DNA from: Desulfamplus magnetovallimortis
GTDB lineage: Bacteria > Desulfobacterota > Desulfobacteria > Desulfobacterales > Desulfobacteraceae
Assembly (NCBI RefSeq): GCF_900170035.1
Contig: NZ_LT828543.1
Coordinates: forward strand, 169,214-233,213
Direction: 5' to 3'
Length of the DNA: 64,000 nt
Within the stretch, counting starts at the first letter, position 1; every line of letters begins with the position of its first letter. The position numbers were made by a program, and so were the translations under genes. Below are positions 54,519-63,367 of the stretch, one piece after another. The notes beneath the pieces are model-generated. The model did not search any database and was not told where the DNA came from. It saw only the letters and a list, made by a program, of their open reading frames with translations.

Positions 54519-54693
54519 CTCAAAATCGACATCTTGTTGCTTTTTCAGAAGTTTTTGCATTTGTCTGAATCAGGATAACCAGGATGGATAGGATGTTCAG
54601 GATAGATAATCCTGCCTTATCTTTGTTAATCCTGGGAATCCTGATTCAGAAAGTATTGACAAGGCTTACAAGATCATAGGTGTCAACTTTGAG
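54519..54693 (+). repeat. MITE-1, complete copy
   Basis: 175 bp from CTCAAAATCGACAT to GTCAACTTTGAG. The exact 6-bp direct repeat TACCGT flanks it (54513-54518, 54694-54699). It lies between convergent genes. Confidence 0.92.
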
Positions 54694-54711
54694 TACCGTA
54701 TAGGTTTGGAT

Positions 54712-55449
54712 TCAAAGCAGTGAAAAGCTTCTAAGTACATTGGCAAGTTTTTCATCTGTATGGGCAAGCTCTTTAAGTGCTTTTAGAAGCCTTGGTACCA
54801 CAGGCCCAGATGGGTTACGAAGCTCCAGATGCTGTTCCAGTTCTGCATGTAAGGTTGAAAGGTTTTCTGTTGTCTGGTTTACTGTTAAAATTGCATCAGC
54901 AATCTGATCCAGTTTCCTTTTTAGTGGAAGGGTGGATTTTTTACGATCCCAGATCATATATCCGATTAATCCGCCTATGAGAGCCATTGTTGAAGCGTAG
55001 AGGGTAAGCATGGTATTGTGCATATTATCAAATCTTTTGTTCATGTCTTCAAATCTTTTGTTCATGTCCTCAAATCTTAGGTTGATGTCCTCGAATCTTC
55101 GGTTGATATCCTCAAATCTTTGGTTGATGTCATCAAATCTTCGGTTGATATCCTCAAATCTTTTATCAACTGATTCAAATCGTTTATTAAAGTTGGCATT
55201 CATCTCTTCAAAGCGTTTATTAAAGTTGGCATTCATCTCTTCAAAACGCTTGTTAAAGTTAATAATCATGTCATCCATTCGCTTGTTCAATGCCTGCTGG
55301 CCATGCTTTACTTCTGTGAGAGCCTCAACAATTTCACGATCCGTAATTCTTGGAGCCACTTCAAAGGCAGCAGTGGTATTTGCATGACAAAGCGTGAGAA
55401 TTAACATAAAAGAGATTGAGTTCAGCAGTTTTTTGACAATATCATCCAT
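54712..55449 (-). CDS. Coiled-coil protein with signal segment and membrane helix
   Basis: 245 residues. A hydrophobic N-terminal segment (SFMLILTLCHANTTAAF, probable signal sequence) precedes a long coiled coil (~55-145). The coil is made first of 11-residue units (NKRFEEMNANF) and then of 7-residue units (RFEDINR, RFEDMNK). One transmembrane helix (~150-170, TLYASTMALIGGLIGYMIW) and a basic cytosolic tail follow. The coiled coil is thus probably outside the membrane and the tail inside. I recognise no family with a known function. Confidence 0.75.
   Translation of the reverse strand: MDDIVKKLLNSISFMLILTLCHANTTAAFEVAPRITDREIVEALTEVKHGQQALNKRMDDMIINFNKRFEEMNANFNKRFEEMNANFNKRFESVDKRFEDINRRFDDINQRFEDINRRFEDINLRFEDMNKRFEDMNKRFDNMHNTMLTLYASTMALIGGLIGYMIWDRKKSTLPLKRKLDQIADAILTVNQTTENLSTLHAELEQHLELRNPSGPVVPRLLKALKELAHTDEKLANVLRSFSLL
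55026..55265 (-). repeat. In-frame 21-bp and 33-bp tandem repeats of the coiled coil
   Basis: About eight 21-bp units (TCAAATCTTTTGTTCATGTC type) and two to three 33-bp units (CAAAGCGTTTATTAAAGTTG type) encode heptads and hendecads respectively. Neighbouring units are nearly identical, which suggests recent expansion. Confidence 0.85.
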
Positions 55450-55670
55450 TTTTTTGTCTCCTTTCTCAAATATCTTAATGATGTGTTGAGATTAACATAT
55501 AAAGGATGTTTTAAAAAGAATTCGCACTGATATTTTTAATGTTTATTTTTTGCACCCTTTTCAATGTTTGATTATCAAATGTATCGGGTAAGTTCATGCG
55601 ACATCGCTACTTTTTTTCAATATCCACCTGACATTTTTGGTTCTGGCTTATCCAGGTTAGGAAAAATATA

Positions 55671-57965
55671 ATGGCAAAAAAAACACTTGCAACCTATCAA
55701 AGTGAGAATGCTTTGCCAGCCATTTTGATACTTTCTGCAATTTTCCTGTGTAATTATCACAGTTATCTGCTTTTTCACAGTTTTGCAGAACTGTTCAGTA
55801 TCGTGATTGCCTGCGGTACTTTCATGATTGCCTGGAATATGAAGGAGTTTGTTATTAATAACTTTATCATATTTCTTGGAACAGCTTATATTTTCATTGC
55901 TGTTTTCGACATGCTTCATATGCTTGCCTACAAAGGTATGGGGGTGTTTCAGGTAAGCAGTGCCAATCTATCTGTTCAGGTCTGGATTGCGGCACGATAT
56001 ATGGAGAGCTTAAGCCTGCTTGCAGCAACCTTTTTTATAAAAAGAAAACTTAACACCAATATTTTGTTTTTGGCTTACTTGCTGTGCAGTATCATTTTGC
56101 TTGGGGCAATTTTTTACTGGGATTTTTTTCCGGACTGTTTTGTTGAGGATATGGGTTTAACCTCTTTCAAAAAATACAGTGAATATCTCATATCGTTTAT
56201 ACTTTTTGTTTCGCTGTATCTTTTTCATAAGCTGCGCCATGAATTTGATGTTGTATTTATCAAGTATATCTCCTGGGCAGTTATTGTAACTATTGTTGCT
56301 GAGATAATGTTTACAATCTATATTGATGTCTATGGAATGTTTAATCTTATAGGACATTTGCTTAAAATAATATCTTTTTATCTTGTTTACAAGGCAATTA
56401 CCCATACAGGATTAAAAAATTTTTATAATCGAATGTTTATGGAGATAAGTGAAAAGGAAAACCGTTACCGGCAGTTGCTTCAGACAACCAGGGATGGTTT
56501 CTGGATACTTGATGAATCAGGGAAAGTTGTGGATGTAAATGAGGCATATTGCCGTATGTCAGGATATACAAAGGATGAACTTTTGCAGTTGAGTATAAAT
56601 GATCTTGACGCACAGGAAAAATCTGAAGAGACTCTGAAAAGAACAGAGCGTATCATTGAAAAGGGATCCGATCTTTTTGAGGCCAGGCATAAAAGAAAAG
56701 ACGGATCTGTTTTTGATGTCGAAGTGTCGGTGACATATTTTAATAGAAAGCGTCATAGCTTTGTCTGTTTTTCCAGGGATATTACCGAAAGCAAAATGGC
56801 AATCAAGGAGAGGGAGAGGCTGCAATCCCAGTTGATACAGGCACAGAAAATGGAATCTGTGGGGCGACTTGCTGGGGGTGTTGCCCACGATTTCAATAAT
56901 ATGCTGGGGGTAATCCTTGGTCATACAGAGATGATGAAGGAGCAGGCAGGCCAGGCTCATCCATTTTTTGAAGGGCTTGTGGAAATCGAAAAGGCTGCTA
57001 CGCGTTCTGCTGATCTTACCAGACAGTTGCTTGCTTTTGCCCGTAAACAGACCATCTCTCCTAAGGTGCTTGACCTTAATGAAACCATTGAAAATATACT
57101 GACAATGCTCAGGCGACTTATTGGTGAAGATATTGATCTTGAATGGCATCCCCATGAAAAACTCTGGATGGTCAACATAGATCCATCCCAGATTGATCAG
57201 ATACTTGCAAATCTTTGTGTCAATGCAAGGGATGCTATATCAGATACAGGTAAGGTGACTATTGAAACTGGCACTGTTGTTTTTGATGAAGACTATTGCT
57301 CCCATCACAGAGGCTTTATACCAGGTGAATATGTACTTATGGCCTTAAGTGATAATGGCTGCGGCATGCAACAGGAGACCTTGACCAGAATTTTTGAACC
57401 TTTTTTTACAACAAAAGGTTTGGGTAAAGGGACAGGTCTTGGGCTTGCAACTGTTTACGGCATTGTAAAACAGAACGAAGGATTTATAAATGTTTATAGT
57501 GAGCCTGGAGAAGGGACAATTTTCAAAATTTATCTGCCAAGGCACATTGGAAAGCCATCAATTAAGGATAGCAGAGTCATTGAATCACCGGAAAAGGGTA
57601 ATGAAACAATTTTGCTTGTTGAAGATGACCCATCTATTCTGAAGATAACTTTAATGATGTTACAGCGTCTGGGTTACTCAATTCTCCCTGCATCCACTCC
57701 TGGGGAAGCCATAACTCTTGCAAGGGAGCATATGGGAAAGATTGATCTTATGATAACTGATGTTGTCATGCCTGAAATGAACGGCCGTGATCTTTCACAG
57801 AAGATTCTTTCCCTTTATCCTGACCTTAAATGCCTGTTTATGTCGGGTTATACAGCCAATGTCATAGCCCACCACGGGGTGCTTGAAGAAGGGGTGCATT
57901 TTATACAGAAACCTTTTTCCATGAATGATCTTGCAAGTACCATCAAAAATGTCATTCATGGATAA
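55671..57965 (+). CDS. MASE3-PAS hybrid sensor histidine kinase
   Basis: 764 residues. The N-terminal ~250 form a MASE3-type integral membrane sensor with several helices ([35 protein letters not shown]). A PAS domain (~262-375), HisKA with H406 in [13 protein letters not shown], a HATPase ([20 protein letters not shown]) and a receiver with D697 in [13 protein letters not shown] follow. The subfamily resembles the kinase at 2919 in its HDFNN box and C-terminal receiver. It starts downstream of the coiled-coil gene, which is divergent. Its output partner is unknown. Confidence 0.93.
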   Translation: MAKKTLATYQSENALPAILILSAIFLCNYHSYLLFHSFAELFSIVIACGTFMIAWNMKEFVINNFIIFLGTAYIFIAVFDMLHMLAYKGMGVFQVSSANLSVQVWIAARYMESLSLLAATFFIKRKLNTNILFLAYLLCSIILLGAIFYWDFFPDCFVEDMGLTSFKKYSEYLISFILFVSLYLFHKLRHEFDVVFIKYISWAVIVTIVAEIMFTIYIDVYGMFNLIGHLLKIISFYLVYKAITHTGLKNFYNRMFMEISEKENRYRQLLQTTRDGFWILDESGKVVDVNEAYCRMSGYTKDELLQLSINDLDAQEKSEETLKRTERIIEKGSDLFEARHKRKDGSVFDVEVSVTYFNRKRHSFVCFSRDITESKMAIKERERLQSQLIQAQKMESVGRLAGGVAHDFNNMLGVILGHTEMMKEQAGQAHPFFEGLVEIEKAATRSADLTRQLLAFARKQTISPKVLDLNETIENILTMLRRLIGEDIDLEWHPHEKLWMVNIDPSQIDQILANLCVNARDAISDTGKVTIETGTVVFDEDYCSHHRGFIPGEYVLMALSDNGCGMQQETLTRIFEPFFTTKGLGKGTGLGLATVYGIVKQNEGFINVYSEPGEGTIFKIYLPRHIGKPSIKDSRVIESPEKGNETILLVEDDPSILKITLMMLQRLGYSILPASTPGEAITLAREHMGKIDLMITDVVMPEMNGRDLSQKILSLYPDLKCLFMSGYTANVIAHHGVLEEGVHFIQKPFSMNDLASTIKNVIHG

Positions 57966-57975
57966 AGTTAAAAAA

Positions 57976-58068
57976 GGATGATAACTTCATATCACTCTGA
58001 AATTATTTTACACTTCCGGGGAGCTGTTGCCGAAAAATAAGGCAATTTGACCAAAAAGTATAAAATAC
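57976..58068. repeat. Family-4 palindromic element, diverged
   Basis: GGATGATAACTTCATATCAC, TTTTACACTT and a decayed right arm (AAAAAGTATAAAAT). It sits in the leader of the CoA-transferase gene. Confidence 0.55.
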
Positions 58069-58095
58069 AAAAAGATTATTATCAAAAGGACAATA

Positions 58096-60003
58096 ATGAC
58101 CAGTCTATATAATGATGTGTTGTATGAAAGCTATATCATCTCATATGGAAACAAAGTTGTAACAGCTTCTGAAGCAGCTTCAAAAATCAGCAATGGCAGC
58201 CGTATTTTCATAGGTTCTGGATGCGGTGAACCCCAGCAATTGATACATGCCATGGTAAGGGATGAGAATCTTCAGGATATTATGATCTATCAGATGCTCT
58301 CTTACACACTGGCAAAATATTTTCCGGAGCCGCATTTTTTCAAGCGCTTTTCAATAAAGCTCTTTTTTGTGACAATTCCCATGCAGCAGGCTGCACTGGA
58401 AGGTAAAATAGACTATATCCCCACCTATCTTTCCCAGATTCCCAATTTTTTCAGAAACAATTTGATTACTATTGATACAGCACTGATTCAGATAAGCCCC
58501 CCTGATCGTTTTGGTGTTGCAAGTCTTGGTGTTTCAGTGGATGTGACACTTGAAGCAATAAAACATGCCAAAACAATTATTGCCCAGGTAAATCCCAGAA
58601 TGCCAAGAACACACGGAGATGGTTTTATCCATGTAAATGATATCGACTATCTGGTTCCTTTTGAGGAAGAGCTATTGATCAACTCACCTGACTCCATTGA
58701 TGAAACCATTTCATCAAGGATTGCCCAGTACGTAAAAGAGCTTGTTGATGATGGCTCCACCCTTCAGGTGGGCTATGGATATCTACCCTATACGCTGCTT
58801 CGATATTTTGATGATAAAAATGATCTTGGTATTCATACACATATGATATCTGATGAATTTATATCTTTATTTGAAAAAGGTGTCATCAATAACAAGAAAA
58901 AGAATTTTATGACTGGAAGGGCAGTGGCGACATTCTGTATGGGCTCAAGAATTGCTTATGATTACATTGATAATAATATTCAATTCTATTTTGGCACAGC
59001 GGATTTTGTAAACACACCGGCAATCATTGGAAGAAATGATAATTTTGTGTCTATCATATCTGGACTTGAGGTTGATCTTACCGGCCAGGTTTGTTCAGAT
59101 TCAGTGGGAAGGCAGTTTTTCAGCGGTACCGGTGACCAGGTTAATTTTATAAGGGGAGCCAATCTTTCCAAAGGAGGCATATCAATTATTGCCATCCCTT
59201 CAACTGCGGTAAATGATAAAAATGAAATGATCTCCCGCATTGTCCCTACCCTTAGAAACGGAGCCGGTGTAGGTACGTTGAGATCTGATGTGAATTTTGT
59301 AGTGACTGAGTACGGAATTGCCCAGCTTAAAGGAAAGAGTATCTATCAGCGGGTTATAGAACTTACCCAGATTGCCCATCCCGATTTCAGGGAAGAGCTG
59401 ATTGATGCTGCCAAAAAGAACCGTTATATATTTAAGGATCAGATGCCCCTTCCGGCTGAAGATCTGATTTTTCTTGAGGCTTATAAAAGCAGAATCAAGC
59501 TTGGAAGCGGCAAAATCATGTCAGTGCGACCTCTTTTGCCTTCAGACGAGATTGCCTATCGTAATTTTTTTTACTCATTGAAGCAGGAGACTGTGTTTTT
59601 AAGGTTTTTTCACTCCATAACGATTTTTTCCCGCAAGATGGCCCAGGAACATTGGGCAAACATGGATTACCGTAATTTTATATCACTTGTAGGAAGAGTT
59701 CGGAACAAGGCCAACAACGAAATAATGGCAATAGGAACATATGCCGAGTTTGAACCGCAATGGGCAGAAGTTGCCTTTGTTGTGAGGGAGGATTTCCAGG
59801 GTCAGGGCATTGCAGGATATCTTTTGAAGGAGCTTGAGAAAATTGCCATAAAAAACGGTTACAAGGGGTTTTACGCAATGGTGTTGAGTGAAAATGAGTC
59901 TATGATTCATGTTTTTAAAAAACATTATCCAGAAATCAAAATAAGCATGGCAGGAGAAGAAATTGAGCTGAGGATGCCCTTTGAAAGGACAATCCGTTCA
60001 TAA
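58096..60003 (+). CDS. Acetyl-CoA hydrolase/transferase fused to GNAT acetyltransferase
   Basis: 635 residues. Residues ~1-455 are the class I CoA-transferase/acetyl-CoA hydrolase fold: GSGCGEPQQLIHAMV near the N-terminus, the CoA-ester-forming glutamate E325 in SGLEVDLTGQV, then TGDQVNFIRGA and VVTEYGIAQLKGKS. Residues ~475-630 are a GNAT domain (AFVVREDFQGQGIAGYLLKEL, the acetyl-CoA pyrophosphate loop). It may move CoA between acids, with the GNAT part acetylating a protein or sensing acetyl-CoA; the acceptor is unknown. It probably forms an operon with the AEC transporter 69 bp downstream. Confidence 0.9.
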   Translation: MTSLYNDVLYESYIISYGNKVVTASEAASKISNGSRIFIGSGCGEPQQLIHAMVRDENLQDIMIYQMLSYTLAKYFPEPHFFKRFSIKLFFVTIPMQQAALEGKIDYIPTYLSQIPNFFRNNLITIDTALIQISPPDRFGVASLGVSVDVTLEAIKHAKTIIAQVNPRMPRTHGDGFIHVNDIDYLVPFEEELLINSPDSIDETISSRIAQYVKELVDDGSTLQVGYGYLPYTLLRYFDDKNDLGIHTHMISDEFISLFEKGVINNKKKNFMTGRAVATFCMGSRIAYDYIDNNIQFYFGTADFVNTPAIIGRNDNFVSIISGLEVDLTGQVCSDSVGRQFFSGTGDQVNFIRGANLSKGGISIIAIPSTAVNDKNEMISRIVPTLRNGAGVGTLRSDVNFVVTEYGIAQLKGKSIYQRVIELTQIAHPDFREELIDAAKKNRYIFKDQMPLPAEDLIFLEAYKSRIKLGSGKIMSVRPLLPSDEIAYRNFFYSLKQETVFLRFFHSITIFSRKMAQEHWANMDYRNFISLVGRVRNKANNEIMAIGTYAEFEPQWAEVAFVVREDFQGQGIAGYLLKELEKIAIKNGYKGFYAMVLSENESMIHVFKKHYPEIKISMAGEEIELRMPFERTIRS

Positions 60004-60072
60004 TAATGGCCATGGGGCGCCGTGAATTACAAGAAAGTTATTTATCTGGAAATCTATATTTAAAGAGGTAAG

Positions 60073-60750
60073 ATGGAAATATTTTTTTCAATACTGGAAT
60101 CTGTAGGTGTATTGCTTGGGCTTGGGCTTCTTGGTTTCTACATGATTGCAAGGCGGATGATGCCCGGCGATCTTCTTGGATTTTTATCACCCCTTGTTCT
60201 GGAAATTGCTCTTCCAAGTCTGATTTTTGTAAGTATCATTAAAAATTTTACATTCAGTGAATTTCCAGACTGGTGGATGATTCCGCTTTGGTGGATTTTT
60301 TTCTCATTTATTGCAATTTGTCTTACTCTTGCCATGACATATGTAATGAAGCCTGACAATCCCAGAGAGTTTGCCATAAGCCTGTTTTATCAGAACGGTA
60401 TTTTTTTTCCGCTTGCCATTATAACAGGTCTTTATGGGAGTGACTCCTTCCATCTTGTGACACTCTTTCTTTTTATCTCCTTTCATCCTGCACTTTTCTT
60501 CAGTACCTACAGATTCTTTTTCAAGTCATCAGGGCAAGTTGAGGTTGGAGTGGACTGGAAAAAAATAATTCATCCAGTGCTTATAATGACGTTGATTGCC
60601 TTTGCTATAAAACTTTTCGGCTTTCATGACATGGTTCCCGGGTTTTTAATTTCAGAACTCTCCATTCTTGGTGCAATGGCTTTGCCCCTTGTTATGATCA
60701 TACTTGGAGGTAATATTTTTGTGGATTTTCAAAAAAAAGGGGAGGTTTGA
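60073..60750 (+). CDS. AEC (auxin efflux carrier) family transporter, N-terminal part
   Basis: 225 residues with about seven membrane helices: the N-terminal FYMIARRMMPGDLLGFLSPLVLEIALPSLIF (quoted as ARRMMPGDLLGFLSPLVLE) and the LPLVMIILGGNIF of the second half. Full AEC proteins have ~10 helices and ~310 residues. The missing three helices are encoded immediately downstream in the +1 frame. The reading frame ends at GAG GTT TGA right after an A8G4 run (60731-60742). Members transport carboxylates such as malate. Confidence 0.8.
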   Translation: MEIFFSILESVGVLLGLGLLGFYMIARRMMPGDLLGFLSPLVLEIALPSLIFVSIIKNFTFSEFPDWWMIPLWWIFFSFIAICLTLAMTYVMKPDNPREFAISLFYQNGIFFPLAIITGLYGSDSFHLVTLFLFISFHPALFFSTYRFFFKSSGQVEVGVDWKKIIHPVLIMTLIAFAIKLFGFHDMVPGFLISELSILGAMALPLVMIILGGNIFVDFQKKGEV

Positions 60751-60751
60751 G

Positions 60752-61027
60752 GTGGTGGAAATTATAAAATTTGTCATAACAAAAAATTTTATATTTCCAC
60801 TTGTTTTCCTGGGTATTTTGCTACTTATAAAGCCACCGTTTCATATTGCACTTATCATATTTCTTCAGAGTGCGGTTCCGCCAATTACTGCAATTCCAAT
60901 TGTGACAAAACGCCTTGAAGGAAATTCATCAGTAACCAATCAGTTTATTGTTTCAAGTTATCTTATGCTTCTATTGTCAATCCCTGTGATGTTTTCTCTT
61001 TTTGCCAGATTTTTTAATGTCATTTAA
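60752..61027 (+). CDS. AEC family transporter, C-terminal part in the +1 frame
   Basis: 91 residues from GTG 60752 (the open frame itself starts earlier, at TTG 60704, inside the first gene). It contains the last three helices of an AEC carrier (FIFPLVFLGILLLI, ALIIFLQSAVPPITAIPIVT, FIVSSYLMLLLSIPVMFSL). A strong GGGGAGG lies 6 bases before the GTG, so separate translation, ribosomal frameshifting and a simple indel are all possible. Both parts are well conserved in composition, unlike an old pseudogene. Confidence 0.7.
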   Translation: MVEIIKFVITKNFIFPLVFLGILLLIKPPFHIALIIFLQSAVPPITAIPIVTKRLEGNSSVTNQFIVSSYLMLLLSIPVMFSLFARFFNVI

Positions 61028-61131
61028 GCAGGTTTCATTTTCCGGTTTACAATTTCCTGATGCAGAGTCCCATTTTTCGGGAAACTCGCCCAAAAAGTGT
61101 AAAGTTCTTTTGATGATATATGAAGCATCCC
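61027..61131. repeat. Family-4 palindromic element
   Basis: TTTCATTTTCCGGTTTACAA on the left and AAAAGTGTAAAGTTCTTTTG plus ATATATGAAGCATCC on the right form the inverted arms. It lies between convergent genes, directly at the stop codons. Confidence 0.7.
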
Positions 61132-61132
61132 G

Positions 61133-61780
61133 TCATTTATTGAATATCAGCTTGGAGAGGTTTTTGAGCGATGCATCATTGTGCTGCTTTATAAGATCAC
61201 TTGCCCACTCCACATCCATGATACGGATAGCATGGAAGAGTTGCTCATGCTCTTCTATGATATCGTAAATTCTGTCAATCTGAAGATATTCTATTCTGAA
61301 TCTCAAAAAGATGTGCTGGTAAATATCTTTATACTTTTCAACAATATATGGATTGCCAGCCATTTCACATATGGTAGCATGGAAGTTCATATCAAGAACA
61401 AAAAGTGAACGGCTTACCCTGTTTTTTACAGAGAGTGAATAAGCGTTTTTTTTTATTTCAAGGGCTTTAATCTTCTCTTCGTTGCAGTTTTCAATGGCTT
61501 TCCTTATTGTACCAACCTCAAGAATGTTTTTTAATTCATAAAGAGCGTCAGCCTCTTCATGGGTAAGCTTATGAACAGAATATCCCTGGTTGGGTACAAA
61601 ATCCAGATACCCCTCTTTTGCAAGAATGCTCAAGGCATTGTTTACAGGTGTTCTGCTTACTCCCAAAGCTTTTGCCAGATCAACAAAAACCAGTCTCTGC
61701 CCCGGCACAATATCGTAATTAAACATCATCTCTTTAATCTGGTCGTAAACGTGAAGGGTCAGGTTTCTATGTTCAGCCAT
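61133..61780 (-). CDS. GntR family transcriptional regulator, FCD type (1)
   Basis: 215 residues. The N-terminal winged helix (~8-72: LVFVDLAKALGVSRTPVNNA, EGYLDFVPNQGYSV) is followed by an all-helical FCD ligand domain (~78-215) with the metal/ligand residues D and H in FVLDMNFHATI, then EHEQLFHAIR. FCD regulators usually respond to organic acids. It converges on the CoA-transferase/AEC genes and is paralogous to the regulator at 62385. GAGGAGAC precedes the ATG. Confidence 0.93.
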   Translation of the reverse strand: MAEHRNLTLHVYDQIKEMMFNYDIVPGQRLVFVDLAKALGVSRTPVNNALSILAKEGYLDFVPNQGYSVHKLTHEEADALYELKNILEVGTIRKAIENCNEEKIKALEIKKNAYSLSVKNRVSRSLFVLDMNFHATICEMAGNPYIVEKYKDIYQHIFLRFRIEYLQIDRIYDIIEEHEQLFHAIRIMDVEWASDLIKQHNDASLKNLSKLIFNK

Positions 61781-61854
61781 TTGGGTCTCCTCATCATGAT
61801 TGATGATCTTCTGCTCAAGTGTTCAGCTACTGGTTTTTCTTTTTTGCCTTTTTA

Positions 61855-62095
61855 GGCATGCTCCATTTCCCAGTTTACATTTTCGACATCTTTTACTTAT
61901 CGGTTTACATTTTTTCTGAACCATGATTTTCATGATTAAGGGATTATCCTGATTTTCATCATGTTAATCCTTAAGTCGTTGCTCAAAATTTGGCAAGCTT
62001 CATTTCACAGTTTACACTTTCTGGAGAGAAAACTCTGATGTGCGGAAATCTCTCACAAAAAAGTGTAAAGTACTTTTGGGTTCAAATGAAGGATG
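61855..62095. repeat. Family-4 palindromic elements, two copies
   Basis: Copy 1 begins GGCATGCTCCATTTCCCAGT and includes TGAACCATGATTTTCATGAT. Copy 2 runs from GGCAAGCTTCATTTCACAGT to AAATGAAGGATGCC, with TTTACACTTT and AAAGTGTAAAG arms. Together with the copy at 62182 they fill the regulator-regulator gap. Confidence 0.7.
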
Positions 62096-62103
62096 CCCCT
62101 TTT

Positions 62104-62147
62104 TTACATGATAATTAAAAATAACATGTTAAATTACATGTAATATG
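62104..62147. promoter_or_regulatory. Candidate FCD-regulator operator cluster
   Basis: Three ACATG-centred sites: TTACATG (62104-62110), AACATGTT (62123-62130) and the perfect palindrome ATTACATGTAAT (62133-62144). The 15-mer ATTACATGTAATATG (62133-62147) recurs exactly at 63227-63241. It lies ~325 bp upstream of regulator 1, in its promoter region on the minus strand. Confidence 0.6.
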
Positions 62148-62181
62148 ATTCAATTGCAAGCAGATTTTTTATAAGAAAGCC

Positions 62182-62283
62182 GGCATGATTCATGATTACT
62201 TTACACTTTCTGTAGCTAATCTCGGGTTTTAAGGGTCTTTCTAAAAAAAAGTGAAAAGTATTTTTATGGGATATGAAGGTTGC
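62182..62283. repeat. Family-4 palindromic element
   Basis: GGCATGATTCATGATTACTT + TACACTTTC on the left, AAAAGTGAAAAGTATTTTTA + ATATGAAGGTTGCC on the right, inverted. Confidence 0.7.
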
Positions 62284-62289
62284 CGAAAA

Positions 62290-62362
62290 GCCCCCCATTT
62301 TTTAAGGCTCTTGAGGACTTTCATGCTCCGTTGTGGCAGATTGACTTGCCATGGCCGTTATT
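62290..62362. repeat. Family-3 repeat, partial
   Basis: GACTTTCATGCTCCGTTGTG + GCAGATTGACTTGCCATGG + CCGTTATT matches a family-3 unit without its left end. It lies just downstream of regulator 2. Confidence 0.7.
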
Positions 62363-62384
62363 TGAAACAAGGATTTGGCAAGCA

Positions 62385-63032
62385 CTATTTTTTAAAAATA
62401 ATACTGAAGAGGTTGGATTTTGAATTTTCATAGTGGCTTTTGATAAGTTCTGTGGATTTTGCAACATCTTTTGAGGTGATGGCATTTAATAGATTATCAT
62501 GTTCTACAACGATCTCATCAATACGCTGCATTCTGAGATCTTCTACCCTGAATCTGAGAAATATTTTCTGGGATATTTCACGATACTGGGTAGAAAGAAA
62601 TTCATTTTTTGCGATATCTACAATTGAACCGTGAAATTCCATATCCATAATGAAAAGTTCCCTTGAGACATGGCGTTTTATGGAGTTTTCATACTTTTTT
62701 TTAGCTTCGAGGATCTGTTTAATGCTATCTTGTGTCAAAGATCGTATTGCCTTGCCAATGATCCCAAGTTCAAGAATTTCTCTTATTTCATAAAGGGACT
62801 CTGCCTCAACTCTTGTCAGCTTGTGCACCCAGTACCCTTGATGGGGCACAAAATCAAGGTAACCTTCCTTGGCAAGTATGCTTAAAGCATTGTTAACAGG
62901 CGTCCTGCTGACATTGAGCTGCTTTGCCAGATCAATGAAGACAAGTCTCTGACCTGGTACAATTTCATAATTAAACATCATTTTTTTTATGCTGTCATAG
63001 GCAGCAAGCGTAAGATTCTTTGTCTCTTTCAA
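62385..63032 (-). CDS. GntR family transcriptional regulator, FCD type (2)
   Basis: 215 residues, colinear with regulator 1. The winged helix has LVFIDLAKQLNVSRTPVNNA; the FCD domain has FIMDMEFHGSI and VVEHDNLLNAI. It starts with TTG (63030-63032): the next upstream in-frame start is followed by a stop, and alignment with regulator 1 fits the TTG. It is divergent from the FmdE gene, with the operator-like palindrome in between. The pair looks like a tandem duplication separated by repeat elements. Confidence 0.92.
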   Translation of the reverse strand: MKETKNLTLAAYDSIKKMMFNYEIVPGQRLVFIDLAKQLNVSRTPVNNALSILAKEGYLDFVPHQGYWVHKLTRVEAESLYEIREILELGIIGKAIRSLTQDSIKQILEAKKKYENSIKRHVSRELFIMDMEFHGSIVDIAKNEFLSTQYREISQKIFLRFRVEDLRMQRIDEIVVEHDNLLNAITSKDVAKSTELIKSHYENSKSNLFSIIFKK

Positions 63033-63212
63033 TTTTGTGCACTCAAATTTTCATAAATATTGAATCTTTAAAGTTTTGTTGCCAAATTATATGGCACCTC
63101 ATTAAAAACTACGATTGATTATCACGTTAAAAGTGTAATATCAAGTTTTAAAAGGGAAAACAGGAAAGAGCTAAAAAACTCCAATATGCATCTGTGATTT
63201 GAAAAAATAAAA

Positions 63213-63241
63213 TTGACAACGGGCTTATTACATGTAATATG
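63213..63241 (+). promoter_or_regulatory. Candidate fmdE promoter overlapped by palindromic operator
   Basis: TTGACA (63213-63218), 16 bases, then TAATAT (63235-63240) as a sigma-70-type promoter. The palindrome ATTACATGTAAT (63227-63238) covers the -10 region, so a bound regulator would block transcription. A second ATGTAATAT lies 24 bases downstream (63256-63264). Confidence 0.55.
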
Positions 63242-63367
63242 TCGTTAAATAATGAATGTAATATAATATCGTATGAAGTGTGCCAGCAAATTGGCATCTC
63301 TTGTATTCTCCGATTTAGCTTATAATGACAGATTGTGCCATTTTATGGCGTAAAAGGAGCCAGCATC

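Noticed and set aside
55010-55387. 125-codon open frame with SSNLRLM repeats
   Set aside because: It is antisense to the 21-bp coiled-coil repeats; the minus-strand heptads are clearly the coding sense.
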